The position numbers and the translations under genes were made by a program. From JAVVHH01 sp963835135 (GTDB lineage: Bacteria > Pseudomonadota > Alphaproteobacteria > Acetobacterales > Acetobacteraceae): DNA of 64,000 nucleotides. Of this stretch, positions 1 through 12,455 are shown piece after piece. The stretch spans positions 434,001-498,000 of the forward strand of contig CAWIEF010000003.1 in the NCBI GenBank assembly GCA_963835135.1, in the 5' to 3' direction. Under the pieces are notes generated by a model. It did no database searches. It was not told the DNA's origin and saw only the letters and a list, made by a program, of their open reading frames with translations. Positions within the stretch are counted from its first letter, which is position 1; each line of letters starts with the position of its first letter.

Positions 1-1004
1 AAGCCGTCCTGGGCGACCCAATCGAGCAATTTCCGCGCTCCCTCCCGGCTAAGAATATACCCGTCGCCGCCTGGCGCATTGTCCTCTGGCGGAAAAATCT
101 GCATCGCCGCCTCCAACGTCCGGGTGCTGAACCCGGTTGTCTGCGACGGGTCCAGCCGTGGCGACATCCGGTCGTTGACGAAGACGAGGTCGAACCCGTC
201 CGGCAGTCCGAAGCGATCGAGGTCTGCCGGTAGGTCCAGCAAGGGGATGACGTCGTCTTCGACGATGAGGCTATGGTCATCTCCCCGGTCGAGCATCGCC
301 TCCCACGCGCCGGCATGGCTCAGGAAACATCCCAACGTTCCACGCATCTGCGGGTCTCCCCCGAGGCGCTTGACCGCAGCCTCCGGCAACCGCCGCCCCT
401 CGACCCCCGCGCTTCGATGCAACCGCGGCACCGACCCGGCAAACTGCCGCCGCAATTCCGCTTCCCGCTCCGGGTTACGGTCGAGGTTGAGGAAGCAGAT
501 CGAGTAGCTGACCTCGCTTTTCCGCTCCCTCTTCCTCCGGGAGAGAGTGGGGGTGAGGTTCGGGCCGCTGGAAAGACGCAGATACATCGCCGCAGTGTCT
601 CGCTTGAACGGATTGCCAGCCGCCGCAAACGCCGCCTCGGCGCCAGCCCAGTCCCGCCGCTGCGAGGCTACGTCGCCTAGGATCGCCAGCACCGCTTGAT
701 CCCCCGGCCGCCGCGCAAGCACCGCCCGCGCCCGCCGGTCCAGCGCGTCGAGGTCCTCGCCGTGATACGCGTACAGCGCCGCATAGTGCGCCAGCCACTC
801 GTCATCCGGCAGTGACGCCGCAGCCCGGCGGAACTGCGGATCGCTCTCCGGATAGTGCCATCCCGCCTTGAGATCACGCTTCAGCTCCAGCGCCACGCGC
901 CAGTCGTCCGGCCGCTGCGCCAGCACCGCGCGCCATAGTTCCACCGCCTGCCCATGCTTCCCGGCCGCCCTCGCCTGCAAAGCCTGTGCACGCAGCACGT
1001 CCAT
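1..1004 (-). CDS. TPR-containing glycosyltransferase family 25 protein (3' end beyond window)
   Basis: At least 334 residues are visible and the gene runs off the left edge. The first ~135 residues are TPR-like helical repeats rich in Ala, Trp and Arg. From about residue 166 a GT25 (LPS glycosyltransferase) domain begins with SICFLNLDRNPERE and continues with the family signature GTLGCFLSHAGAWEAM and an acidic IVEDDVI motif, followed by GGDGYILSREGARKLL. GT25 enzymes transfer sugars, often galactose, onto LPS core or glycoproteins. The ATG at 1004 overlaps the TGA of the upstream photolyase gene (TGATG), so the two are probably cotranscribed. The linker between the two domains is partly encoded by a REP-like palindrome (525-558). 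The sugar and acceptor cannot be predicted. Confidence 0.8.
   Translation of the reverse strand, partial: MDVLRAQALQARAAGKHGQAVELWRAVLAQRPDDWRVALELKRDLKAGWHYPESDPQFRRAAASLPDDEWLAHYAALYAYHGEDLDALDRRARAVLARRPGDQAVLAILGDVASQRRDWAGAEAAFAAAGNPFKRDTAAMYLRLSSGPNLTPTLSRRKRERKSEVSYSICFLNLDRNPEREAELRRQFAGSVPRLHRSAGVEGRRLPEAAVKRLGGDPQMRGTLGCFLSHAGAWEAMLDRGDDHSLIVEDDVIPLLDLPADLDRFGLPDGFDLVFVNDRMSPRLDPSQTTGFSTRTLEAAMQIFPPEDNAPGGDGYILSREGARKLLDWVAQDG
525..558 (-). repeat. REP-like palindromic unit inside the GT25 gene
   Basis: On the minus strand the stretch reads CCTCACCCC, then CTCTCTCCCGGAGGAAGAGG. It has the same CCTCACCCC...CTCTCCC...GGGAG layout as the paired element in dnaE2 at 49818-49924. It is translated in frame as NLTPTLSRRKRERKSE in the linker between the TPR and GT25 domains. 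It is recognised by similarity to that second copy and to the general REP type; the exact boundaries are approximate. Confidence 0.6.
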
Positions 1005-2546
1005 CAGACCATCTCTCCCGCATCCATCCGGGCCAGGAAATCGGCCGCACGCTGACGCAGCGCCGCGACCCGGTCGGGCGCCATCTTTTCCAGCGTCCGC
1101 AGCGGCATCGCCATCCGGTTGTTCCCCGCGAACCGATCGCGATGCCGGGCCATGAAGTCCCAATACAGCGCGTTGAACGGACATGCGCGCTCCCCCACCG
1201 CATCCTTCACGTCGTAGTGGCACGAGCGGCAGTAGTCGCTCATCCGATTGATGTAGGCTCCCGATCCGGCATAGGGCTTGGACCCCATCAGTCCGCCGTC
1301 GCCATGCAGCGCCATGCCCCGCACGTTCGGCATCTCGACCCACTCATAGGCGTCCGCGAACACGATCAGATACCACTCGTCGACGTCGTCCGGATCAAGC
1401 CCGGCCAATAAGGCGAAATTACCGATCACCATCAAACGCTGGATGTGATGGGCGTAGGCATGCTCCCGCGTCTGGCCGATGGACTGCGCGAGACAATTCA
1501 TCTTCGTCTCGCCCGACCAGTAGAACCACGGCATCCGCCGCCGCGCCTCCAACCCGTTGAGCCCGGCGTAGTCCGGCATCTTCCACCAGTAAATGCCGCG
1601 CACGAACTCCCGCCACCCCATCACTTGCCGGATGAAGCCCTCCACCGCGTTCAGCGGCGCCGCCCCGCGCCGGTAGGCGGCCTCCGCCGCCCGGCACACC
1701 TCGACGGGCAGCAGCAAGCCGGCGTTCATCGACGTCGAGATCAGCGCGTGGAACAGCAGCGGCTCCCCGATCTTCATCGTGTCTTGCCAGTCGCCGAACT
1801 GCGGCAGGCGATGCTCGATGAAATTGTCCAAGGCGACCTGCGCGTCCTGCGCCGTCACCGGCAGCGCGAACCCGTCCACCGCGCCGAAATGGCCCTGGAA
1901 CCGCTCCGCCACCATGGCCATCACCGCCTCCGTGACCTCGTCCGGCTGAAAGCGCGGCGCGTTCGGCACCGAAAGTCGCTTCGGCAGCGGCTTACGGTTG
2001 TCGGGGTCGTAGTTCCACTTGCCGCCCGCCGGCGCCCCCTCGTCCATCAGGATGGCGTAGCGCCGCCGCATCTCGCGATAGAAGAACTCCATCCGCACGC
2101 CCGCCCGGCCGCGTGCCCAGGCCAGGAACTCCGGAATCCGGCACATGAACCGCGTGTCGTCGCGGATGTCGACCTCGAGCCCGGTCAGCTCGTGCCAGCG
2201 CCGCATGTCGTCCAGCAGGCGCCACTCGCCGGGCTCGGTCAGCACGATCCGGTCCGGCCGATGCCGCTCGACCGCGCGCTGCATCTCGCCGCGCAGCGTC
2301 CCCGTGTTGGCCGGGTCGTCGAGCGTGATGTAGTCGACCGTCTACTCCACGCGCCCGCAGCGCCGCCGCGAAGTGCCGCATGGCCGACAGAACCAGCACG
2401 ATCTTCTTCGGGTGGTGCTTGACGTAGGTGCACTCGGCCATGACTTCGGCCATCAGCACCCGGTCCCGCTCCGGATCGAGATCCTCGAGCGCACTCAGGG
2501 TTCGGCTGCATTGGTCGCCGAGCACCATTCTTAATGTTCCTGCCAT
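1004..2546 (-). pseudogene. Fe-S type cryptochrome/photolyase family gene, frameshifted
   Basis: The start at 2546 gives MAGTLRMVLGDQCSR, typical of the bacterial Fe-S photolyase/CryB family (LxLVLGDQLS). Translation is good to RARGVD near 2340, then must shift by one base to continue VDYITLDDPANTG. The downstream frame is open to the stop at 1004-1006. Total length is 1543 nt, one base more than a whole number of codons, about 513 residues, the usual size. The C-terminal part has the cysteines expected to hold a 4Fe-4S cluster (DYCRSCHYDV, GERACPFNALYW). The family repairs UV lesions or senses blue light. One extra base could be a true mutation or an assembly error. An internal ATG at 2284 would give only a truncated product. 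Confidence 0.8.
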
Positions 2547-2640
2547 GCCTGAAAACTGGGCTTCTCACGCCCGCGCGCAAGGCGGCCGGCCGGGTGGCGC
2601 GCGGCTTGCGATACCGCCCCGGTGCGGGCAGACTCGGAGC

Positions 2641-3186
2641 ATGCGCCAGCTCCTCCTCCTGCGGCACGCCAAGTCCTCGTGGGATGAGCGAGAGCTGCCG
2701 GATCATGAGCGCCCGCTGAACCCGCGGGGACGCAAAGCCGCGGGAGCGATGCGCGACGCGATGGCGCGCCTCGGTCTCGCGCCCGATCTGGTCTTGGTGT
2801 CCAGTTCGGTGCGCACCCTGCAGACCCTCGAGGCGATGGAACCCTGGCTCGACACCCCGCTCGTCGAGCGGATGGAGTCCCTCTACAATGCACCGTCGTC
2901 GCATCTGCTCGACACCCTGCGCGACGTCAAGGAGACGGTGCGTAGCGTTCTGATCGTCGCGCACAATCCCGGCCTGCACGACTTGGCGATGACGCTCGTC
3001 GGCGCGCATGCGATGACGTTCGCCAACGCCGACCTGCGCCGCTTGGCCGAAGGCTACCCGTCCGGCGCGCTGAGCGAATTCACCGTTCCCGGCCCCTGGC
3101 GCAGCCTCGGCGAAGGCGGGGCGCGGCTGGTCCGCTTCCTCTCTCCGCGCGACTTGCCAGGTCACATGCCCGGCGATGCCGAGTGA
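2641..3186 (+). CDS. sixA: SixA-type phosphohistidine phosphatase
   Basis: A 181-residue histidine phosphatase superfamily protein. The phospho-accepting RHG-type motif is LLLRHAKSSW at residues 5-14 (His9), and the second catalytic His lies in VAHNPGLHDL. SixA enzymes remove phosphate from histidines on HPt domains or the PTS protein NPr. The ATG at 2641 places LLLRHAK at the extreme N-terminus, as in the family. It is divergent from the photolyase gene and its stop overlaps the CHAD gene start (TGATG), so the two are likely cotranscribed. CHAD domains bind polyphosphate, so the pair may act in phosphate signalling; that link is inferred. Confidence 0.85.
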   Translation: MRQLLLLRHAKSSWDERELPDHERPLNPRGRKAAGAMRDAMARLGLAPDLVLVSSSVRTLQTLEAMEPWLDTPLVERMESLYNAPSSHLLDTLRDVKETVRSVLIVAHNPGLHDLAMTLVGAHAMTFANADLRRLAEGYPSGALSEFTVPGPWRSLGEGGARLVRFLSPRDLPGHMPGDAE

Positions 3187-4697
3187 TGCTCGCCGGGACC
3201 GCCTCCGCGCCGGCGCACCCCGACTTGGACGACGGCACGCTGCCCGAACGCGATCCCGATCCGGCACTTACGCTGGAGTTCCTGCTCCGCCCCGATGACA
3301 TCCCGGCACTGGCGCGCTTGCCCGATCTCACCCGCTCCGCGCCCAGCCGGCCGGTCCGCCTGCTCTGGTATGACGACGAGGCACACACTCTTGCCGCGGA
3401 CGGCCTCAGCCTGCTGCGCGATGGCGCCCTCTGGGAGATCGGCCGGCTCGAGCCCGGCGCCGACGATGACTGGCCCGCCTGCACGGCCGCCCCTCGGCTG
3501 AGCCGGGCCGCCGACCCGGCCAACTTGTCCCCCTCCGTCCCGTTCGACATCGTCCCGGTCAGCGCCTTCGATGGACGCGCGCGGTCCTATCGGGCCGGCG
3601 ACGTGGCGGTCGCGGTCCTGCATGGCACGGTGCGCGGCGTCGTCGAAACGCGGCCAGCCTGCCGCCTCGCCCTGTCCGGACCGGCATTCGCACTGACGGG
3701 GCTGCTCCCGGCACTGACCACGCTCGGCGTCTCCGTGCCGCGCGCCACGCTGGCCCGCGAAGCGATCGCCGCTGCCCGCGGCACGCCGACGCCCGCCCGC
3801 CATCTCGGCGCGCCCTCGGTGGCCGGCGACGTGTCCGTCAGCGACGGACTGACCGCGATCATCGGTCACCTTCTCGACGTGCTCCTGTTTTGGACAGACG
3901 AGTTCCGCCGGCAGCGCGAAGCCGAGGCGATCCACCAGGCGCGTGTCGCGACCCGGCGGCTGCGCTCGGCGCTCGCCATCTACGGGCCCACCGCACCCTG
4001 CGCCGAACTGACCGAGGCCGCCGCCGCGGTGAAGCACTGCGCGTCCATGCTCGGCGCCGCCCGCGACTGGGACGTCTTTCTCGCCGGCACCGGCGCACGC
4101 CTGGCCGAAGCGAGTGGCCGCGACGCTCGCATCCTCGTTCTGCTGCGCACGGCGGCCCGCCGGCGCGATGCGGCCTATGCCGAACTGGCCGACTACCTGG
4201 AGGGTCCTCGGTTCCGACACCTCGAGCTGTCGCTCGGCGCCGCCACGGCGCTGCGGCCCTGGGACTGGAGCGGACCGAACGGTCCCGACCTCGCTCTGCA
4301 CGCGCCCACCGCGCCGTTCGCCGTCACCGTGCTGGATCGACGACTGAAGCGAGTCCGCCATCGCGGGCGCCAGATCGAGACACTCTCCGTCCCGGTGCTG
4401 CACGAGTTGCGCAAGGACTGTAAGCGGCTGCGCTATGCGGCAGAGTTCTTCGCGCCTGCGTTCCTGGCCAAACGCGCCAAGCCCTTCTTGCGTCCTCTGA
4501 GTGCCTTGCAGGAGGAGCTCGGCCGCCTGAACGACGCCGCAGCCTCCGGCCTGCTGATGGCCCAACTCGGGCGAAGCGGGCGCGGCTACGCCGGCGGAAT
4601 GGTCGACGGCATGGCGGCTGCGGCTGCGACGCCGGCGCGGGTGGGCATCGTCAAGAGCTGGAGACGTTTCAAGCGAGCGGACCCGTTCTGGCGGTAG
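3186..4697 (+). CDS. CHAD domain protein with degenerate CYTH-like N-terminus
   Basis: 503 residues. The C-terminal half is a CHAD domain, with paired helical motifs IHQARVATRRLRSAL near the middle and LRKDCKRLRYAAEFF near the end; their conserved His, Arg and Lys bind polyphosphate. The N-terminal half (LTLEFLLRPDDIPALARL onward) has the position and rough pattern of a CYTH triphosphatase domain, but the ExExK metal/phosphate signature is not visible, so enzymatic activity is doubtful. The ATG at 3186 overlaps the sixA stop; a GTG three bases earlier is also possible. Role in polyphosphate binding or granules is inferred from the domain. Confidence 0.8.
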   Translation: MLAGTASAPAHPDLDDGTLPERDPDPALTLEFLLRPDDIPALARLPDLTRSAPSRPVRLLWYDDEAHTLAADGLSLLRDGALWEIGRLEPGADDDWPACTAAPRLSRAADPANLSPSVPFDIVPVSAFDGRARSYRAGDVAVAVLHGTVRGVVETRPACRLALSGPAFALTGLLPALTTLGVSVPRATLAREAIAAARGTPTPARHLGAPSVAGDVSVSDGLTAIIGHLLDVLLFWTDEFRRQREAEAIHQARVATRRLRSALAIYGPTAPCAELTEAAAAVKHCASMLGAARDWDVFLAGTGARLAEASGRDARILVLLRTAARRRDAAYAELADYLEGPRFRHLELSLGAATALRPWDWSGPNGPDLALHAPTAPFAVTVLDRRLKRVRHRGRQIETLSVPVLHELRKDCKRLRYAAEFFAPAFLAKRAKPFLRPLSALQEELGRLNDAAASGLLMAQLGRSGRGYAGGMVDGMAAAAATPARVGIVKSWRRFKRADPFWR

Positions 4698-4770
4698 CGC
4701 CCCCCGCGCATGGTTGCGTCCGCCGGATGCACCCGGTAGGCAAGACCATGCGCATCAGAACGGCACACCG

Positions 4771-5307
4771 ATGAAGCCGCCCCGACGCATCTTCCGAGGC
4801 TCGGGCGTACGCCGCTCTCCGTTCGGCTCGACGCTGATCGTGGCGACGGCCGCCGTGCTTGTGACCGGCGCTTTCGTGCTCACCGCGATGTCGTCGGACC
4901 TGTTCGGTCGCGCGCCGCCGCCGCCGAGCCACATCACGGCCGACTCTCAGAACATCGCGGTGATCGATGGCGACACCCTGCGCCTCGACGGCCAAGTCGT
5001 GCGGCTGCGCGGGGTCGAGGCGCCGGACCGTGGGGACCGCTGCCGCGGCGATCTCGACTGCGGGGGCGCGGCGGCGACGGCGCTGGCGGGTCTGGTGCGC
5101 GGACGCCGGGTCGAGTGCTCGCTTGCCGATCACGACACGGCCGGCCGGCCGTATGCCGCCTGCGATGCAAACGGGACCGACCTGTCGCGCGCCATCGTCG
5201 CCAGCGGCTGGGCAAGGGCCCAGCCCGGCGCGCCGGAACTCGCCGACCTCGAGTTGCGCGCACGCCGGCAGCGGGCTGGATTATGGGCCGACGCCGCCGC
5301 ACACTGA
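4771..5307 (+). CDS. Thermonuclease (SNase-like) family protein, membrane-anchored
   Basis: 178 residues. A hydrophobic segment at about residues 20-42 (LIVATAAVLVTGAFVL) is an uncleaved anchor or signal peptide. It is followed by an SNase fold: VIDGDTLRLDG, the active-site loop VRLRGVEAPDRG, then AGRPYAACDANG and LSRAIVASGWARA. In staphylococcal nuclease the loop carries Arg35 and Glu43; here the Glu position reads as Asp. Four cysteines in the extracytoplasmic part could form disulfides. The start was taken at the ATG giving MKPPRRIF, which puts the hydrophobic segment near the N-terminus. Probably a periplasmic nuclease or a nuclease-fold protein; substrate unknown. Confidence 0.75.
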   Translation: MKPPRRIFRGSGVRRSPFGSTLIVATAAVLVTGAFVLTAMSSDLFGRAPPPPSHITADSQNIAVIDGDTLRLDGQVVRLRGVEAPDRGDRCRGDLDCGGAAATALAGLVRGRRVECSLADHDTAGRPYAACDANGTDLSRAIVASGWARAQPGAPELADLELRARRQRAGLWADAAAH

Positions 5308-5383
5308 CATGTTGCACGTGCTAAGGTTGCCTAGTCGAGGCCGCACGCCTTAATTTAGCCGCAACCCACAACAGGACCCTCCC

Positions 5384-6688
5384 ATGGACGTACCAGCGAA
5401 TACCAACGTGACGCTGACGATGGACGGCACCAACCGGTCGCTCTCGCTGCCCATGCGCCACGGGACCATCGGTCCGTCGGTGGCCGACATCAGCAAGCTG
5501 TATGCCCAACTCGGGATCTTCACGTACGATCCCGGCTACGGGATGACCGCCGCGTGCGACAGCAAGATCACCTACATCGACGGTGACGTCGGCGTCCTGC
5601 TGTATCGCGGCTATCCGATCGAGCAACTCGCGGAGAAGTCGAGCTTCCTCGAGGTCGCCTACCTGCTCCTCAACGGCGAACTGCCGAACCAGGCTCAGAA
5701 AGCCGAATTCGACAACGGCGTCATGCGCCACACCATGCTGCACGAGCAGCTCCGCAGCTTCTACAACGGGTTCCGTCGCGACGCGCACCCCATGGCCATC
5801 ATCTGCGGCGTCGTCGGCGCCCTATCGGCCTTCTATCACGACAGCCTCGACATCAATAATCCCGATCATCGCCGCATCAGTGCCTTCCGGCTGATCGCCA
5901 AGCTGCCGACGATTGCAGCCTGGGCCTACAAATACTCGGTCGGGCAGCCGTTCATCTATCCGCGTAACGACCTCAGCTACGCCGCGAACTTCCTCCACAT
6001 GATCAACGCCGTGCCGGCCGAGCCCTACGAGGTCAGCCCGGTGCTCGAGCGCGCCATGGATCGCATCTTTACGCTGCACGCCGATCACGAGCAGAACGCC
6101 AGCACGTCGACGGTCCGTCTCGCGGGCTCGACCGGGGCCAACCCGTTCGCCTGCATCGCCGCCGGCATCGCCAGCCTCTGGGGCCCCGCGCATGGCGGTG
6201 CCAACGAGGCGGTGCTCAAGATGCTCGACGAGATCGGCGACGTGAGCAACATCCCCACCTTCATCGAGAAAGTGAAAGATAAGAACAGCCACGTCCGCCT
6301 CATGGGCTTCGGCCACCGTGTCTATAAGAACTACGACCCGCGCGCGAAGATCATGCAGGAAACCTGCCACGAGGTGCTGCGAGAACTCGGCATCAAGGAC
6401 GACAAGACACTCGACCTTGCCGTCGAGCTCGAGCGGATCGCGTTGCATGACGAGTATTTCATCAGCAAGAAGCTCTATCCGAACGTCGATTTCTACTCGG
6501 GCATCATTCTAAAGGCGATGGGCTTCCCCACATCGATGTTCACGGTCCTATTCGCGGTCGCGCGTACCGTCGGCTGGATCAGCCAGTGGAAGGAGATGAT
6601 CGAAGATCCGAGCCAGCGGATCGGTCGTCCGCGGCAGCTCTATACCGGCCCCGCCCAACGCGACTACGTCACCCTCGAGCAGCGCTGA
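5384..6688 (+). CDS. gltA: Citrate synthase
   Basis: 434 residues, the full length of a type II (hexameric, proteobacterial) citrate synthase. It condenses acetyl-CoA with oxaloacetate to open the TCA cycle. The three catalytic residues are in place: His in GPAHGGANEAV, His in GFGHRVYKNYDPRA, and Asp in KLYPNVDFYSG. The N-terminus MDVPANTNVTLTMDG matches the beta-sheet domain of the type II form. It stands alone, after a 76-bp gap from the nuclease gene and before a DUF1127 gene, so it probably has its own promoter in the TTGCACGTGC region upstream. Confidence 0.97.
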   Translation: MDVPANTNVTLTMDGTNRSLSLPMRHGTIGPSVADISKLYAQLGIFTYDPGYGMTAACDSKITYIDGDVGVLLYRGYPIEQLAEKSSFLEVAYLLLNGELPNQAQKAEFDNGVMRHTMLHEQLRSFYNGFRRDAHPMAIICGVVGALSAFYHDSLDINNPDHRRISAFRLIAKLPTIAAWAYKYSVGQPFIYPRNDLSYAANFLHMINAVPAEPYEVSPVLERAMDRIFTLHADHEQNASTSTVRLAGSTGANPFACIAAGIASLWGPAHGGANEAVLKMLDEIGDVSNIPTFIEKVKDKNSHVRLMGFGHRVYKNYDPRAKIMQETCHEVLRELGIKDDKTLDLAVELERIALHDEYFISKKLYPNVDFYSGIILKAMGFPTSMFTVLFAVARTVGWISQWKEMIEDPSQRIGRPRQLYTGPAQRDYVTLEQR

Positions 6689-6790
6689 GCCGGCGCTCGA
6701 TGTTGCCCCCCGCTCCGGTGGCGAGGGGCGAGTGTTGCAAATCGGCTCCGTCGACGCGCGTTTTGTGCAGTGCAGCAATTCAGCGCTTGT

Positions 6791-6827
6791 CTCCCGCTCG
6801 GATAAGCTCATCTTAGCCGAGTGGGAG
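6791..6827 (+). promoter_or_regulatory. Long imperfect stem-loop upstream of the DUF1127 gene
   Basis: Two 16-base arms, CTCCCGCTCGGATAAG and CTTAGCCGAGTGGGAG, flank the 5-base loop CTCAT and pair with two mismatches. The element lies about 50 bp before the strong ribosome site of the 69-residue DUF1127 gene. No T-run follows, so it is not a standard terminator for gltA. A dyad operator or a structured 5' leader are both possible. Confidence 0.5.
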
Positions 6828-6876
6828 ACGTCCTCCAGTGTCAGCCCGATCAGGGCGAATCTCAGGAGGTTTTATA

Positions 6877-7086
6877 ATGGCTACGACGACGACGACCCGG
6901 CTCCTTCCGGCACCAGCCCCGATCTTCTCCTTCTTCTCGCGGATGATCTCGGCCATGGAGCGCAACCAGGAACAAGCCCGCATCCGCGAAGAACTGTCCC
7001 ATATGAGCCCGCGTGAGCTGGCCGACCTCGGCTTGATGGCATCCGACATCAACGACGTGGCTGCCGGCACCTACCGCCGGGCGTAA
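6877..7086 (+). CDS. DUF1127 (YjiS-like) small protein
   Basis: 69 residues. The C-terminal half carries the DUF1127 pattern: IREELSHMSPRELADLGLMASDIND. The ATG at 6877 was chosen over an upstream in-frame start because a perfect AGGAGG lies just before it. In other alphaproteobacteria small DUF1127 proteins act in RNA turnover, phosphate or carbon metabolism and stress, with an arginine-rich RNA-binding face; this copy has only moderate Arg content. The N-terminal LLPAPAPIFSFFSRMISAM is hydrophobic. A conspicuous stem-loop sits in the 5' leader, suggesting post-transcriptional or operator control. Function unknown. Confidence 0.85.
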   Translation: MATTTTTRLLPAPAPIFSFFSRMISAMERNQEQARIREELSHMSPRELADLGLMASDINDVAAGTYRRA

Positions 7087-7089
7087 ACC

Positions 7090-7761
7090 CTAAAAGTCCA
7101 GGTTCGCGTAATGCGCCGGGGGTGTGACCCCCGGCACCTGGTCGGACAGCAGAGGCCGGAAGCTCGGACGCGACTTCACGCGTGAATACCAGTCGCGCGC
7201 CGGCTCCGACATCGACCAGTCCACATCCGATGCAAAGTCGAGCGCCGACAGGTGGCTTGCCGCCGCGAAATCGGCCAGGCTGAGCTCGTCGCCCGCCAAC
7301 CAGCGCCGTGTCTCGGCCAGCCATCCGATGTATTCGAGATGATGGCGCAGGTTCGCATAACCGGCCCGCAGCGCGCCTGCGTCCGGATTGCCGTGACCCA
7401 GCAGCCGCTTCATGAACTTCTCGCCCAGCAGGTTGCGGGTGACGTCGCCGCCGAACTTGCCATCGAACCAGGCGACCAGCCGCCGCACCTCCGCCCGCGC
7501 CTGCAAGCCCTTCGGCATCAGCGGCGATGCCTCGGGATACGCCTCCTCGAGGTACTCGCAGATGACGGCGGAATCGGCGATTGCCGACCCGTCTTCGTCG
7601 ACGAGGGTCGGCACCGTGCAGGCCGGGTTCAGCGCGAGATATTCAGGCCGGCGATGCCACACCTTCTCGATCTGCAGATCGAACGGCAGCCGCTTCTCGC
7701 CGAGCACCAGTCTCACCTTCCTGGCATAGGGTGACAGCGGAAGATGGTAGAGCAGGCGCAT
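7090..7761 (-). CDS. fzlA: Glutathione S-transferase family protein, probable FzlA
   Basis: 223 residues. An N-terminal thioredoxin-like GST domain starts MRLLYHLPLSPYARKVRL and contains VPTLVDEDGSAIADSAVICEY; the C-terminal helical domain contains WLAGDELSLADFAAASHLS. The conserved alphaproteobacterial tail KSRPSFRPLL...PPAHYANLDF and the WFDGKF/NLLGEKFMKR region resemble FzlA, the GST-like FtsZ-binding protein needed for division in Caulobacter. Assignment to FzlA rather than a detoxifying GST rests on recalled family features. The ATG at 7761 was chosen because it sits directly before the first beta-strand; 25 further codons are open upstream. It is convergent with the DUF1127 gene and lies downstream of gltB. 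Confidence 0.72.
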   Translation of the reverse strand: MRLLYHLPLSPYARKVRLVLGEKRLPFDLQIEKVWHRRPEYLALNPACTVPTLVDEDGSAIADSAVICEYLEEAYPEASPLMPKGLQARAEVRRLVAWFDGKFGGDVTRNLLGEKFMKRLLGHGNPDAGALRAGYANLRHHLEYIGWLAETRRWLAGDELSLADFAAASHLSALDFASDVDWSMSEPARDWYSRVKSRPSFRPLLSDQVPGVTPPAHYANLDF

Positions 7762-7901
7762 CGCGTGCTTATCGCACCATGCGCCCGTCCCGCCAATCTC
7801 TCCCGCCGGGTCGGCCCCGTGCCTTGGCGAGAGCATTTCCCGACCGGTAGCATCACCCGGTCGAGAGTGATGCCCGTCAGAACAAAGAGCTAGAGCACTA
7901 C

Positions 7902-7923
7902 TCCCGAGCCCAGTGGCTCGGGA
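7902..7923 (-). terminator. Hairpin immediately after gltB
   Basis: TCCCGAGCC-CAGT-GGCTCGGGA is a perfect 9-bp stem with a 4-base loop. It is extended by flanking CTAGAG/CTCTAG arms, one of which includes the gltB stop codon. It lies between the gltB stop and the start of the GST gene. There is no long T-run on the minus strand (GTAGTGCTCTAGCTCTTTG follows), so termination may be weak or Rho-assisted, or the hairpin may protect the 3' end. Confidence 0.5.
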
Positions 7924-7929
7924 ACTACT

Positions 7930-12441
<4,512 letters not shown>

Positions 12442-12455
12442 GTCTGCGCCCTCCA

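Noticed and set aside
1445..2422. A 325-codon plus-strand frame opposite the photolyase gene
   Set aside because: Composition is that of a GC-rich shadow, and the photolyase reading explains the region even with its frameshift.
6703..6730. CCCC...GGCGAGGGG imperfect palindrome after gltA
   Set aside because: It somewhat resembles the REP-type unit but lacks the CTCTCCC core; likely chance in GC-rich DNA.
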